NCBI GenBank assembly: GCA_937894055.1
Contig: CALDHQ010000394.1
Span: 1 to 7,727, forward strand
DNA from: an uncultured Polymorphobacter sp.
GTDB taxonomy: Bacteria; Pseudomonadota; Alphaproteobacteria; Sphingomonadales; Sphingomonadaceae
Direction: 5' to 3'
DNA: 7,727 nt
How positions within the stretch are numbered: the stretch's first letter is position 1; each line of letters begins with the position of its first letter. Of the stretch, positions 7,631 through 7,727 are shown piece after piece. The notes under the pieces are model-generated. The model had not been told where the DNA came from. It did not search any database and was given only the letters and a program-made list of their open reading frames with translations. A program made the translations under genes and the position numbers.

Positions 7631-7727
7631 TCAGTCCATTGGCTGGATTGAGTTGCGAAGCAGTCTCTTTATGATCGCGAATACGGCGCCACAAACCACG
7701 AAAGCAGGCAGTAGCCATAGCAGTGCG
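7631..7727 (-). CDS. C-terminal end of a probable membrane protein (partial, 5' end outside window)
   Basis: On the minus strand a frame is open from the window edge to TGA at 7631-7633 and encodes 31 residues. About 19 hydrophobic residues (ALLWLLPAFVVCGAVFAII) are followed by KRLLRNS and a short polar tail ending in PMD. This is the pattern of a last membrane helix with a positively charged cytoplasmic end. The gene would converge with the acyl-CoA dehydrogenase to its left, with the two GC-rich hairpins in between. Its short length means an accidental open frame cannot be excluded, and no family can be named. Confidence 0.45.
   Translation of the reverse strand, partial: ALLWLLPAFVVCGAVFAIIKRLLRNSIQPMD

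Overview
The window is about 7.7 kb of GC-rich bacterial DNA. A fused ThiS-ThiG gene together with a secreted protein carrying a PEPxxWA-type C-terminal sorting signal suggests an alphaproteobacterium of the sphingomonad group (Sphingomonadales). This is inferred from gene content and base composition; there is no rRNA or other phylogenetic marker here. Most of the window is ordinary chromosomal metabolism. I see no transposase, integrase, phage gene, CRISPR array, tRNA or rRNA, and I did not find a convincing new system.

Left part (1-2832): a partial thiazole synthase gene for thiamin synthesis, fused to its sulfur carrier, reads leftward off the edge. Diverging from it across 75 bp is a rightward operon of aroQ (type II 3-dehydroquinase, shikimate pathway), accB (biotin carboxyl carrier protein) and accC (biotin carboxylase). 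AccB and AccC form the biotin carboxylase half of acetyl-CoA carboxylase, which makes malonyl-CoA for fatty acid synthesis; the carboxyltransferase genes accA and accD are not here. The operon closes with a strong hairpin at 2833-2866.

Middle (2893-3735): a leftward gene for a small exported protein with a signal peptide and a C-terminal PEP-CTERM sorting signal, preceded by an A/T-richer leader of about 195 bp with a small hairpin near the ribosome binding site.

Right part (3736-7453): three acyl-CoA dehydrogenase genes. Two form a leftward operon (6133 to 3736, 13 bp apart). Their sequences suggest a catalytic subunit and a partner that has lost the usual catalytic glutamate and part of the FAD-binding motif, the arrangement known from heteromeric alpha2-beta2 acyl-CoA dehydrogenases of steroid side-chain degradation. 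The third is a complete, long-chain-type acyl-CoA dehydrogenase, transcribed rightward. The two units diverge from a 177-bp region holding an almost perfect 20-bp palindrome (6239-6258) that overlaps the apparent -35 box of the leftward operon and probably serves as the operator for a local regulator of acyl-CoA catabolism.

Right edge (7454-7727): a terminator-like hairpin, a second GC-rich palindrome that looks like a dispersed intergenic repeat, and the probable C-terminal end of a leftward membrane protein cut by the window edge.
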